Shown piece after piece: positions 1 through 11,904 of a stretch of 64,000 nt of DNA. How positions within the stretch are numbered: position 1 is the stretch's first letter; each line of letters starts with the position of its first letter. The stretch comes from Stromatinia cepivora (Eukaryota; Ascomycota; Leotiomycetes; Helotiales; Sclerotiniaceae). Under the pieces are notes generated by a model, which was given only the letters and a program-made list of their open reading frames with translations, was not told the origin of the DNA and ran no database searches. The stretch covers positions 558,001 through 622,000 of the forward strand of contig RCTD01000016.1 of assembly GCA_014898415.1 (NCBI GenBank), in the 5' to 3' direction. The position numbers were made by a program, and so were the translations under genes.

Positions 1-237
1 TGATGGAAAAATGACAGAATTTTTACTGTGAGGATCAAGTTGAGGAATAGAGCGTTGAAATAGGCGGAGACAAATGGGAGAGCTTGTGTGTGGTGAATAA
101 GTTCATTGTACATTATCATTGAAGATTATAGGAAGATATATAGACGTTTCCCATGCCTATTGTAGGCGATTTGTTCTAGCCCGTACTCCAACGCTAATAA
201 CGATGCAAAAAAAGATAAGGAAAAGGCGACCGATGTA

Positions 238-1599
238 TCAACACCCCCTGGGTATATTAATCTCATAAGGTAATGAGCCCCCTGTCTGAACTCTGCTCAA
301 TCTGATCACGCTTGTTTGGCTTGTAGATCTCATACTGGAGCTTGAGCTGCTGCTAGTATACAAGCCCCTGCTCTGACTTCTTGACCCGGATAATTCTGGC
401 CTTTCGCTTCGGGGAGGAACGGGAGCTGTGCCGACACGAGACCGATTAAGATTTGTAGGATCCGTGCCAGGTCTCCGAGAAGGTGCTGTTTGAATGGCTC
501 CTTCACTGCCACTGTGGATACTGACACTTCTCAAGGAAGATGCAAGGGAAGGGCGTTGTGGAGAAATAAGACTAGAACGAGATGACCCGTCACAATCAAT
601 ATCGCTCTCTTGGTCGTCAATAGTGAGACTCATCATTATCGCGGGACTGAGTGGTTCCATGCTGCGAAGAAGCTCCGCAAATTGTTTCATGAGGTCACGA
701 AATTCGACTTCGCTGATGGCATTGGAGGAAAATCGAGCGTATTCGTAGGCTGAAAGGAAAGATGTAGCGATGAAAGGATCACTGATGACCTCAAATCTAG
801 AGAGGTGACTGATATAGTCGCGCAAACCCATAGCCGCTGGTCGTTGAAGAATATCGACTGCTCGGAGATCAGGCATAGGCGGTTGAGACGTCGACTGTGG
901 GTCGGGGGGTGCTAAAGACACGGCTTTCGCTTCGATCAAGTGAGGTAATTCGAGAATCACAGTGATGTACTGTAGACTTGGCAGATCCGCGGACGTTGGA
1001 GAAGACCATCCATTGTGGGAAATTTGACCCCAAACGGGCTCTTTTGGTGGTATAACAATTGTAGCCTCATGCGACCTTTTCTCGTCCACTTCTCGCTCAG
1101 AGCGGCTATTCTCCGCAGCTATTGTCGTTTCGTCTGGTGTGCCTTGCGTTGATATTATAGTCGCATGCTGCTCGATTCGCGGTCGTGAATCCCATGCTAT
1201 GATCGCACTTCGCGCCAGGCTCGCCACAATCATCTTCCGAACGGCCTTGTTGACATCGCCCTTTTCGACAGGTATCCATGTTTTCGGGATTGCTTTTATA
1301 ATTTGGTTATTTATCCAAAGTCTGGTTAGGAAGAGGGTAGCCCCGAAAAAAAGAGTAACCCCATAGCATGACACGATGACAAAGATATTGTATAATTGGT
1401 GATTCTTTTTGGCTTGGACAACAGCATCGAGGGGGGTAATGAAGAGTAGACCTCCGATGATAATATAGAGGATAATGAAAGTCGAACCATAAGCGAAAGT
1501 ACCCAGCTTCCAAGTACCCAGCTTCATGTCGGCGACATTGTCTGTTTGAGCATTAAGCTCCCTGCCAGGGTCTTCTTTACAGATGAGGGGCTTATCCAC
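238..1599 (-). CDS. dlt1: Dlt1-like membrane protein (defect at low temperature)
   Basis: Single-exon gene of 453 aa. Two hydrophobic segments lie near residues 37-57 and 70-92, followed by a conserved cytosolic block containing AIPKTWIPVEKGDVNKAVRK and then RSAIIAWDSRPR; this order is what I associate with fungal Dlt1. The last ~170 residues are Ser/Pro/Arg-rich and probably disordered. In yeast the family is linked to growth at low temperature and high pressure; its biochemical role is unknown. The start is the first ATG of the open frame, about 27 residues before the first membrane span. It is divergent from the V-ATPase subunit a gene. Identification is by recalled family signature, so the symbol is fairly but not fully certain. 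Confidence 0.8.
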   Translation of the reverse strand: MDKPLICKEDPGRELNAQTDNVADMKLGTWKLGTFAYGSTFIILYIIIGGLLFITPLDAVVQAKKNHQLYNIFVIVSCYGVTLFFGATLFLTRLWINNQIIKAIPKTWIPVEKGDVNKAVRKMIVASLARSAIIAWDSRPRIEQHATIISTQGTPDETTIAAENSRSEREVDEKRSHEATIVIPPKEPVWGQISHNGWSSPTSADLPSLQYITVILELPHLIEAKAVSLAPPDPQSTSQPPMPDLRAVDILQRPAAMGLRDYISHLSRFEVISDPFIATSFLSAYEYARFSSNAISEVEFRDLMKQFAELLRSMEPLSPAIMMSLTIDDQESDIDCDGSSRSSLISPQRPSLASSLRSVSIHSGSEGAIQTAPSRRPGTDPTNLNRSRVGTAPVPPRSERPELSGSRSQSRGLYTSSSSSSSMRSTSQTSVIRLSRVQTGGSLPYEINIPRGC

Positions 1600-2877
1600 T
1601 TATGCTATGCAACTAGATGTGTAGAGCTATCATGTATGGTATAATGAATGCTCTCCTCTTGAAAGATGGAAGAACGATTATGATATGCGTCGGATCAATA
1701 ATACTGATTTTTAAAAGTAGTTTGTTGAAATGTATTATGTATTTTGGAGGTGAGTTGAACAATGCTGAATGATGTTGAATGATGTTGATGAAATTGCGAT
1801 GAAAGGGAAATTAAAAGTGGGCCCTGAAAGACAAGTTCGATTAGCCTTTTTCAGGCTCGAGGCAGGTACTGAGATTAGCGAGTTACTAGCAATATGTAGC
1901 ATAGCTAATAGCAATAGCAATAGCAATACATTAATTTATACTTCGTACTACACTGCATACATCAAATATACTAGATAAGTTACCTAGTACTTCAATCTCA
2001 TACCGGCATATCATTGGTACCTAAAGGTGCAATACCAAGAGTATTTATGATAAAACTCAAGCTCATTACTATCTTCTAGAAGGTATTGAAGGTATTGAGT
2101 ATGCTCATTCTTACCTACCTTGCATGCAGAACCATATCTAAAACTTTGTACCTTGCGATGAATATTGCTGTTTTATCAATTCTTTTTTAATCATTTCAGG
2201 ATCAAGCCGAGGTCTATATGCCTATATGAAAGGATGGAAAGTTAAGAGATGTCAACATGGAGAGCGCCGCTTCAGTCTGGCTGCTTTTCTCAGTACAACC
2301 TGTGCCAATTTATGTATGTGCTGCAGTGTAGGGTGCATGGCTTTAGTTGCGGCGTTCTTTCCATTCGAACCTTTTGGGAAACGAGGTTCTTGAGAAATTG
2401 AAGAGAAGATAAGATATGTAGAGTATACAGAATCCGTTCGCTGGGTTTCCATTCAGAATGACGATTGAATCAAAAATGGTAAATGTGGGAGTAAGAAGGC
2501 CAGTAGTTAGAATTACCTTATTAGCTTGGGACGAGAAATACCCTCATTGTCCAAATACTCTCAACATTCACCGTCCTCCGCACATGCACTCTTAGTCAAT
2601 TATCAATTTAAATACAATTGTAATATTACAAGGCACAGAATGTAGAAGTTATTTTGGGCTGAAGATGTTGCACACTTGAGCTGGCGGTCTAGCAGCATTA
2701 TCACGTGATACATTAGCTCGAGACACTAGGAAGGTAGGGAAGCTCAATCGTCAATGATGTCCTTCCCGCTTCCAACATCTACAACCTCAAAACCAATCCT
2801 ACAAACCCACCTCAACTTGCTTGGGAAGCTTAACAGAGCCAAAAGAGATTTTCGGGATTACTCCCAAGCTTCTCATT
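1600..2877. other. Divergent intergenic region (dlt1 / V-ATPase a)
   Basis: No supportable gene. It must hold the promoters of both flanking divergent genes. A short hexanucleotide microsatellite lies at about 1901-1928. Short open frames here show no family signature and no coherent intron pattern. Confidence 0.6.
1901..1928. repeat. Hexanucleotide microsatellite (ATAGCA)n
   Basis: About four tandem copies of a six-base ATAGCA/AGCAAT unit, the first imperfect. Non-coding, between two divergent genes. Confidence 0.6.
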
Positions 2878-5593
2878 ATGGCACCGTCGCAGGACACCAT
2901 GTTCCGCTCAGCGGACATGAGTATGGTCCAACTCTACATTGCCAACGAAATTGGACGCGAAATTGTAAACGCATTGGGAGAGCTTGGACAAATTCAATTC
3001 CGAGATGTATGTTTGAACCATGTCAAATCATGATGAATTACTAATGGCTTTCGTAGCTCAACTCCGATGTTACTGCCTTTCAACGGACTTTTACCCAAGA
3101 AATAAGACGACTCGATAATGTCGAAAGACAGCTCCGTATGTGCCGACCTAGACCTCGCATTGCACCGACACTGATTGATACACAGGATATTTTCATAGCC
3201 AGATGGATAAAGCAGGAATCCCCCTTAGAAAGCTAGACCTCGACGTCGAAACCGTCGCGGCTCCTTCCGCCACCGAAATCGACGAGCTTTCCGATCGCAG
3301 CCAGAGCCTTGAGCAACGAATTGCATCCTTAAATGACAGCTATGAAACTTTAAAGAAAAGAGAGGTAGAGCTTACGGAATGGAGATGGGTTCTTAGAGAG
3401 GCTGGGTCTTTCTTCGATCGAGCTCACGGAAATGTGGATGAGATCAGAGCTTCCACTGATAACGACGATGCTCCTCTACTCCAAGATGTCGAACAATCAC
3501 ACCATAATGGGGACGCCGAGCGGTCATTCTCTGGTATGAATATCGGCTTCGTATCCGGAGTTATCCCTCGGGATCGCATTGCAGCGTTTGAACGTATCTT
3601 GTGGAGAACCCTCAGAGGTAACCTTTACATGAACCAGTCGGAGATTGCGGAGCCTATTATTGATCCTACAAATAACGAGGCGATCAACAAAAATGTTTTT
3701 GTCATTTTTGCACATGGAAAGGAGCTTATTGCTAAGATCCGGAAGATCTCTGAATCTCTCGGTGCGGATCTTTACAGCGTAGACGAGAACAGTGATCTTC
3801 GTAGAGACCAAATTCATGAAGTCAATCCCCGTTTGAGCGATCTTGGTAGCGTTCTCCGCAACACAAAACAAACACTTGACGCCGAGCTCACCCAAATCGC
3901 ACGGAGCTTAGCTGCATGGATGGTCATCATCAAGAAAGAGAAGGCTGTCTATCAAACACTGAACTTGTTCTCATATGATCATGCGAGGAAGACATTGATT
4001 GCTGAGGCTTGGTGCCCTTCGAACTCTCTGCCTTTGATAAAATCGACTCTTCACGATGTCAACAACAGAGCAGGCCTTTCCGTGCCGTCGATTATCAACG
4101 AGATCAGAACGAACAAAACTCCTCCGACCTACCAGAAGACGAACAAATTTACGGAAGGTTTTCAAACGATTATTAACGCATATGGTACAGCGAAGTATCA
4201 AGAAGTCAATCCTGGTCTGCCAACAATCGTTACTTTCCCATTCCTTTTCGCCGTCATGTTTGGTGACTTTGGACATGGTGTCATCATGGTTTGCGCAGCT
4301 GCGGCTATGATCTATTGGGAGAAGTCGTTGAAGAAAGTTCGCGATGAACTTTTCTCCATGGCTTTCTATGGTCGATACATCATGCTGATGATGGGTATCT
4401 TCTCTATGTATACTGGTCTCATCTACAACGATGTATTCTCCAAGTCATTTTCGTTCTTCCCAAGTGCTTGGGCTTGGTCAGAGCATTACCCCGACTCTAT
4501 TGAGGCTCATCTCAAGGAGCCAAGTGGATACCGATATCCTTTTGGCCTCGATTGGATGTGGCATGACGCCGAAAATGACCTTTTATTTACCAACAGTTAC
4601 AAGATGAAGTTGAGTATCTTGATGGGTTGGTGCCACATGACCTACTCCTTGTGTCTATCTTATATCAATGCCCGTCACTTCAAGACTCCTATTGATATCT
4701 GGGGTGTGTTCGTTCCAGGCATGATTTTCTTCCAGGCTATTTTTGGTTACCTTGTATTTGCCATTGTCTACAAATGGTCAATCGATTGGCAGGGTATCGG
4801 TGAATCGCCTCCAGGTCTATTGAATATGCTGATCTACATGTTCTTGTCGCCTGGAACTATCGATGAGCAACTTTACCCCGGCCAAGGATTTGTTCAAATT
4901 TGCCTGCTTATCATTGCCGTCATCCAAGTACCAATCTTACTTCTACTCAAGCCATTCTATCTTCGATGGGAACACAACAAAGCGAGAGGAAGAGGCTACA
5001 GAGGTATTGGTGAAACGTCCCGAGTCAGCGCACTTGATGGCGATGATGATGATGATCATACTTTAGATGGTAGAATCAGTATGAACAGCGATGGTGAAGG
5101 CGTCGCTATGATTACACAAGATATTGGAGATGAAGAGCACGAAGAATTCGAGTTCTCTGAAGTCATGATTCATCAGGTTATTCATACTATCGGTATGTTT
5201 TCTTGCTGTCCTGTTGTACAAAATCCGTGCTAATATCCCCTAGAATTTTGTTTGAATTGTGTATCTCACACCGCCTCATACCTTCGTCTATGGGCCTTGT
5301 CCCTCGCGCATCAACAACTCTCCGTTGTTTTATGGGACATGACGCTTTCCATTGGTCTTCATATGACCGGTGTTGCAGGTGTCTTCATGGTTGTGGTTAC
5401 ATTCTTCGCATGGTTTTTCCTCACAATTGCTGTATTGGTTGTCATGGAAGGTACTAGTGCAATGTTGCACAGTCTTCGTTTGCATTGGGTAGAAGCTATG
5501 AGCAAGCATTTCATGGGAGATGGAATACCGTTTGAGCCATTCTCCTTCAAACAAATGCTGGAGGATGATGCCTCAGCGGCGGATATTTCTTAA
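2878..5593 (+). CDS. vph1: V-type proton ATPase V0 subunit a
   Basis: Subunit a of the vacuolar H+-ATPase, the stator and proton half-channel protein of the V0 sector. Exons 2878-3006, 3057-3135, 3186-5192 and 5244-5593 join in frame to 854 aa, the usual family length. The N-terminus carries the block [18 protein letters not shown]; the cytosolic half (to about residue 400) is followed by a multi-span membrane half. The proton-path helix [17 protein letters not shown] contains the essential Arg (about R753), and a second conserved Arg is at about R817 in [11 protein letters not shown]. All introns have GTATG donors. The start at 2878 is chosen because homologs begin just ahead of the [15 protein letters not shown] segment. 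Subunit d of the same V0 sector is at 47.6-48.8 kb. Identification is secure; which fungal isoform (vacuolar or Golgi) cannot be told, but there is usually one. Confidence 0.96.
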
Positions 5594-6551
5594 GAGTTAG
5601 CACTTCCTTTGTGTTTATTAGTTTCTTTGCCGTTATCGTAGATCCACCTGTAGAATCAAGATGTACTTTACTATACCTATTTCAATATAAGTTATTGATG
5701 GCTTCAAATTTGAAAGGACTTTGAAGAACAAGCAGTTTGCCCGTTACTCCAATAGTGATAATCGTCCTTGTGATGGTGATTTGAACCAGACGATTCACTA
5801 CGCTTTACAGGAATAGTCTGGCCCAAAAATCCCGGATCCATGATGCAGAATATGTTGGTAGCGTGTTCATCGGCCCACTGCTGTGACCTGTCGTGGTTGT
5901 CGTGGGGGCTTCGGGGGCTTCGGGGCCTTTACTGTGGAGCGTACCTGGATGAAGCATGGACGCTGCTTTTACATGAAATCCGTACATCACAAGTGAGACA
6001 TTGCAATTGTTGCGGCACTTACTAGAGCTTCAATATGTCAATTGAAGTTTATATGATCAGGCGGCATGAGAATGAGCCATTTCTCATTTCTCAAGAATAT
6101 CGGTGTACTTGTTACACCGGTTTCCTTATTCTTTTCGGGTTAATCGGTAAGGCAGAAGAAAACAAGCTTTTCCCTTGTATCCCCTGTCTGTCGCCCCGCG
6201 GCCACTTCTTTTCCCTTTTTTGGGTCAGAGTTGCATATAACGGAAGACTTGCGAACCCAATCCCAACCCAATTGTTGCTTCTGATTCCTTTTTATATCTA
6301 CTCCATTTCCTCTCTAGCTTGGGCCCCCATTCTGTCTCCTTTCTCTGCTCTTATTCTTAAAAGCTTGTTTTCCTTTCAATCAGAAGAGAACTGCGTCATT
6401 CTATTGTGGTTAAACATTCAACATTCACTTCACCTCAGCCTTGCACAAACGAAGCCGCTTCGCTACTTATAAAGGTACAGAAGAGCTTGAATCTTTGACT
6501 GAAGCAAGCAAAACAACATAATATCAAAGAAACGAAATACCAAAAGACAAC
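5594..6551. other. Intergenic: 3' region of subunit a, promoter of aminotransferase
   Basis: No supportable gene. A GGGGGCTTC repeat occurs at about 5904-5925. From about 6180 to 6480 the sequence is rich in C/T tracts, typical of fungal promoters and leaders. An open frame at 6035-6472 is judged to be leader or promoter sequence, because its translation is low-complexity with no recognisable domain. Confidence 0.55.
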
Positions 6552-8510
6552 ATGTCGTTTCACAACAGACAGTTTTCCATAAATAGGACCACTGGGGCTC
6601 CAAGATTGTCGTCCAAGATGAACAGAAGATTCTCTACACATGATCCTTCTGCCAATGGTAAGTTATTTTCTTCACCTCTCACCCTATCTTTTGGAACCTA
6701 TCTACAGCCCGGAAGAGCTACAAAGCGCCTTTCACATATTGCACTCTTCTCCTGTGGCAGTAGCTTTTCTTGAACGGCACAATCTCGGACAGCATTCATA
6801 AAATGTTGGGGATTGAGGGGCAGAAATTTAAAGGATATCTATATATTATTACCTGCAGATTTCTATCTGTACATTGAGGAGGCCGCACCGTTTAGCCTTT
6901 CTTCCTAGAGCAAAACTAACCATGGACGCAGAAATGGACTCCAAGATCCACAAGCAGTTCCGAAATGCCCACGAAGGTCACAAATCTCACGCTGGACTCG
7001 ATCCAACCCGTGCCTCTACTGGTGTAGTCTGGTGTACCGAAAGAGCCTACGAGCACGGATTTGCTGAAGAGCCCGAGAAATGGGCAAATCTTGGACAAGG
7101 AGCTCCTGAAGTTGACGACGAAATCGCTGGTAGTTTCAAGCGCCCCGAGAGCATCGACATCACAATGGCAGGCAGAGAGTACGGTCCTACAGCCGGTATC
7201 AAGAGTTTGAGAGCTGCTGTTGCAAACCTGTATAATGTTCACCATAGACAGGGCAAGGAAAGTCAGTATACTTGGGAAAATGTGTGCATTGTTCCAGGTG
7301 GTCGCGCTGGGTTGATCAGAATTGCTGCAGTATTGAATAATGCATACTTGGGCTTCTTCATTCCTGATTATACTGCATACAACGAGATGTTGTCATTATT
7401 CAAGAACGTAAGTCAGCCATGTTACCTTAACCAATCGAAAAAGAATTCTTGGAAGCTTACTCCTATTAGTTTGCGGCAATTCCATCCCCTCTATCAGGAG
7501 ATGATGGTTACCACATCCACCCCAATAAGATTGAGGAAGAAATTGCTCGTGGTACCTCTGTTATCTTGACTTCGAATCCTAGAAATCCTACCGGAAAGGT
7601 TGTCAAGAACCCTGAGCTTGCTGAAATCCAAGATATCTGCAGAGACAGAGCCACTCTCATCATGGATGAATTCTACGGAGGATACAACTATACCAGTGAC
7701 TGCGATGGTACCACCATCAGTGCTGCAGAAAATATTGTGGACGTGGATGAGGATGATGTTTTGATCATTGATGGTCTCACCAAGCGCTTCAGATTACCCG
7801 GGTGGAGAATTGCTTGGATTGTTGGACCAAAGGTTTGCATCTCTTTCTCTCTCAACAACATGGGCCTTGCTAATGGTGAAGTAGGAATTTATCAAGGCCA
7901 TTGGCTCATGTGGCTCCTACCTTGATGGTGGCGCCAATGTTCCCTTCCAGGAAGCTGCTATTCCTATGCTTGAGCCTAACAAGGTTAGGGAGGAAATGAA
8001 GGCTTTGCAAAGTCATTTCCGTGAGAAGCGTGACTATGTTATCTCCCGTCTTCGTGAGATGGGTTTCAAAATCAAGGAAGTGCCTGACAGCACTTTCTAC
8101 TTGTGGTTGGGTGAGTCTCCAAATGCGAATATCATTTACAAGTTGAGGTTCTAATGTGCGAAATTACAGATCTCGAAGGACTCCCAGCCGCTATCTCTGA
8201 TGGTCTCAACTTTTTCCAAGCCTGTCTTGAGGAACGTGTCATCGTTGTACCTGGTATCTTTTTCGACTTGAACCCAAGTATGAGAAGAGATTTGTTCGAT
8301 AGTCCTTGTCACCATTTTGTGCGATTTTCTTATGGCCCAACTATGGAGACTTTGAGAATGGGCTTGGATGGTATCGAGAGAGTGGTTAAAAAGTAAGTTC
8401 CTGATCCGAAGTTTGAAAGGGGCATTACCGGGCATGAATACTAACAAGTGAGCAGATTCACAAAGCCAGGAGAACCATTAGACCAAGCTGTACAGGAAGA
8501 TGAAGAATAG
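6552..8510 (+). CDS. Class I/II PLP-dependent aminotransferase
   Basis: PLP fold-type I aminotransferase. Proposed exons 6552-6657, 6911-7407, 7470-7832, 7885-8110, 8170-8392 and 8456-8510 give 489 aa. Family marks: substrate loop SNPRNPTGK, cofactor region LIMDEFYGGYNY, and the Schiff-base Lys context DGLTKRFRLPGWRIAW. The C-terminal domain ends in HHFVRFSYGPTMETL, with the Arg that binds the substrate carboxylate. Exons 2-6 are firmly supported by phase and conserved protein. The first exon (35 residues rich in Arg, Ser and Asn, almost no acids before residue 30) and its 253-nt intron are less certain; it could be a mitochondrial presequence, with a second start at 6922 giving a cytosolic form. 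The amino donor cannot be assigned from sequence; aspartate/aromatic or ACC-synthase-like members all fit. Confidence 0.85.
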
Positions 8511-9551
8511 AGATTTGAAAGGGATTTTTAGATGTGAGAGAAGAATAGATAGAACAAGTTTAATGAGCTACCCGACTTGAGAATAGAAGTTTTCGTTCGA
8601 CGATGATATTTAGACATACAAGATTTGTATGATGAATAGAATACATACATTTCAAATGAATACCGTACATTATTTCGCACGCAAGCAAAGAGTTCCCCAC
8701 CTACCTATCCGCCACATGATAATACATTAATACCACAATGACGCATACGCCCAGTCATTCATCCATTCAAACAATACCTAAGTTCCATAGTCACTCTTTC
8801 TCAAACCTAGATATCAACACATACATCATTTCCCAATAGCCACAAGAGCTATAGGTAATTGTCATATATTACTCAAGTACAATATTGATGCATGTATGAT
8901 ATACTATGCTATATTTATATAGGCCAACGACGAGTGGTTCTAATGAATTAATTGGCCTCAAGCGATGCTTTTCTTTTGATGATAGAAATCCGAAGAGGAT
9001 TTCACTGTTGAGGATTGGGTGGATCTTCGCCTTAAGGTTGTGAGGGTTGAGGGTTGGAGAGTAGTTTTGTTTTTGGGATGGGTATCTTTTTTTTTGGCTA
9101 GAGATTTGGAATGGATAGATGGGTGGGTGGATAGATGCAGATTGTTGTACGCTCGGATTGAGAGATATAGGGGAAAAGGGAGGATAGGATTATAAATAGG
9201 GCCAGGGCTAGCTAGCATATAATATCACAACGTCTTTTTTTGAGGCTTAATAAATAATCTATGTGTTTCAAAGACGAGTTAGTGTATCCGTCGCAGTTTT
9301 CAGGGCGTGGTGATGTTATTGTAGAATAGGTAATTAATTTAAAAATACATAACATACAAAGCTTTGAAATATTACTTTTGAAGTAATAAGATGTAAAGGT
9401 TGAGAATAATCTAGTAGAAACAGATAAGAGAGGTAGATATGAAAAATGGGATTTTATCAAAATGATCCAATATAACCATACGCCATCACTTTAGCTACCC
9501 ATTACATTACCACACATTACTCCCACACAACCCACACCCTAATTTCCCATC
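8511..9551. other. Intergenic, low complexity
   Basis: Three-prime flank of the aminotransferase, then AT-rich sequence with short repeats (ACATAC, GGATAGAT, TGGGTGG). Open frames near 8958-9460 translate to biased Ser/Thr/Pro or Leu/Ile strings; I see no gene. Confidence 0.55.
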
Positions 9552-11160
9552 CTAATCCGCACCACTAATCTCCGCCGCAATCTTCTCCGCAAGCGCATAA
9601 ACCGTACTTTGAGGATGACCCGGCGGCAAAACAGCAAACGCACTCGCATCCACGACCCCCAACCCCTCGACCCAAAAATCCTCGCCTTACTATCCACCAC
9701 CGCCATCGCATCCCCCTCTTTCCCCATCTTACACGTACAAGCCGCGTGCCACACCGTATGCAGCGTTTCCTGAATCGTTTTCAGAATTTGCGCATCAGTG
9801 GACACGTGGGGGCCAGGAAAATACTCAGCGCCGATGAGCACGGGCGCCATGTATTTTGAGGTGAAAGCTGCGCGTACGCGTTTGTAGGCTGCGATGGCGA
9901 CGGATTAGTCGGTGGGGGAGGTGAGCCAGGAGGGGTTGATTATGGGGAGGTCGTTGGCGGGGTGGAGGATAATGTGACCGTTCCTCTGGAGAGAGCTACG
10001 AGCGCGGTGAGAATGGTGGCGTATTGGCACCCATCCCCTGGCTGGGTGGTCGATAGACTGGCGAAACCTCCCACGTAGCCAGCTCCGGAGAGATATTCGG
10101 CTTCGGGCCAATCGGCGGGGAATTGCGCGAGGTCATCGAGTGCATCTGCGGAGAAACCCTCTCGCAGTGAACTTGGTATTTTTTTCCCAGCCCAGATAAT
10201 CGCAAATTGGATTAGTTAGTGGGCCGGTCTTTTCAAAAAGAAATGCGCCCGTATATTGTGCCGCGGTGTAGATGAGATCGTTTGCAAGCCTGGTCAATGT
10301 TTGAACTTTAACTCGATAAGTAGGTCCAAAGAAGATATGATCCCACATACTTTGGCCCACACCTTCGAGGATGGAAATAGCCGGGATATTCCACTTATCG
10401 AGAGTCGCCTTTGGCCCAATGCCCGAGAGCATGAGGAGCTGAGGACTCTGAAATGCGCCAGCTAACATGATGACTTCTTTTCGAGCATTAATTGTGTATG
10501 GAATACCGAGCGTTTGAACTCTGACACCTGTGGCTTTCTTGTTGCTATCGAAAAGAACCTTTTGCGCCGTGGTAACTGAGTAGACTTTAGGGTTTGTGCG
10601 TTTCTGCACTGTAGCGTCATAATATGCTGTTTGAGAAAACTCTAGTCTTTGGCTGGAGGGGTCGATGGTGGAACTGCAGTATTGTTTGCCCATATAGAAC
10701 CGGTGTTGAAATCTTGAATATCGTTCATTCCGAGTTCGCCGAAAGCACCGTCCATGTAGCCTGAGAAAGGTTGCGCATAGTTCGCATATGAAACCTCTAG
10801 AGGTCCTCCTGAAGATGAAAATGCAGACTGGAAAAATTGGAATCAGTAATCATGCAAAGAAATGTCAAAGTTGAAAGGACTGAATATGCTTACAGCGCTG
10901 TACTCTGCAGATGCATTGGAGGCACGACTCGATCCTGGAGGCGTAAAATGAAGACTTTTTTGAAAGTAAGGAAAGAGGCTATTGAAGGTAAAAGATTGAT
11001 CGCCAACAGCATCAGCCCACTGTTGATACGACTGTGTGGTACCACGCTGATAGATCATGAAGTTTCTCGCCGAGCTTCCACCCAGAGACATTTTCCTCTA
11101 GCATAATGAATCGAGCGACCAACTGCACCTGCTTGGGGTATTGTCACCACATTCCTATCT
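9552..11160 (-). pseudogene. Decayed GMC oxidoreductase
   Basis: Remnant of a glucose-methanol-choline family flavoprotein oxidase/dehydrogenase. Recognisable blocks in order: HYARGKC then SLGGSSARNFMIYQRGT (about 11120-11040); a still well-formed intron between EYSA and SAFSSSGG; the signature AGAFQSPQLLMLSGIGP; the active-site region HTVWHAACTCKMG; and the terminal [18 protein letters not shown] with the catalytic His. It cannot be translated: there is a CT duplication at about 11083-11089, a base lost near 10690, a 7-T run at 10179-10185 that shifts frame, another shift at about 9945-9975, an in-frame TAA at 9905-9907, and a shift near 9670. The first ~100 residues, including the GxGxxG FAD motif, are not found upstream. 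Splice sites and blocks are still clear, so decay looks fairly recent. The substrate is unknown. Confidence 0.85.
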
Positions 11161-11904
11161 TGGTTTAAATTTTGCGGGAAAACCCCTTGATATAATCAAT
11201 AGAATGAAATACCTTTCAATATTCCACTTTTATTAATTAGGGATTCTTACAAAAAACAGATTGAATGTTCACTTAATTTCAATCTATTTTGAAAACGTTG
11301 CTATATGATTTCCCCAGACGCTTGGCCCTGAAGGATGTGCCCGGGAAAGCTAAGTAAACTATATTAAGTCGTATCACTGAGTTGTAGTGGTGACATATGA
11401 AAACGAATAAAAGAGATCTGAAATGATAAGATGATTGAAACTATTATTTTGCATCTTGATGTTGTAATTTCCTCTTGAGGGCGAAGCTTCCAAGTTATTG
11501 AAAATCTGAAGCTACATACTAACCATCGGAAATATATCCAATCGACACTACCTGTGGTGTCAGAAAGTTCAGAATCCGAACACCAAGGAACTAGTTCATT
11601 TCTCTTGTAGTTTACACAGCTTGTGGTATGTGCATAGAGTTTCGAAATTTTGTTACTTTCTGGTCAGGCAAATCATGCCGTAGCTGATCGAGTAGATCAC
11701 AGCACGATCTAGATCTACTAGTCTCTTCCTCATGATGTATAAGTACAGCGCGGGGGAAATTTCGGCAGGGATCTTCCACAAAATCATATTTACTATATCT
11801 ACAGGTACCTAAACTAAACTATTGTTGTATTCATTTTAAGCAAAGCGTATTTCAACTAGTAAATCTGGAAGCTCAAAATATGGCTCATTGATGAGGCTGT
11901 TTCT
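11161..11904. other. Intergenic; missing N-terminus of the GMC relic
   Basis: I looked here for the FAD-binding beta-alpha-beta motif that should precede the GMC pseudogene and did not find it; the sequence is AT-rich and stops the reading frame at once. The 3' end of the dehydrogenase gene reaches 11905. Confidence 0.5.

Noticed and set aside
6035..6472. 145-codon open frame upstream of the aminotransferase
   Set aside because: Translation is rich in Leu/Ser/Phe from C/T tracts, has no domain, and overlaps the region expected to be promoter and leader.
9539..11091. Several separate small genes
   Set aside because: Their translations are consecutive blocks of a single GMC oxidoreductase, in shifted frames; one pseudogene explains all.
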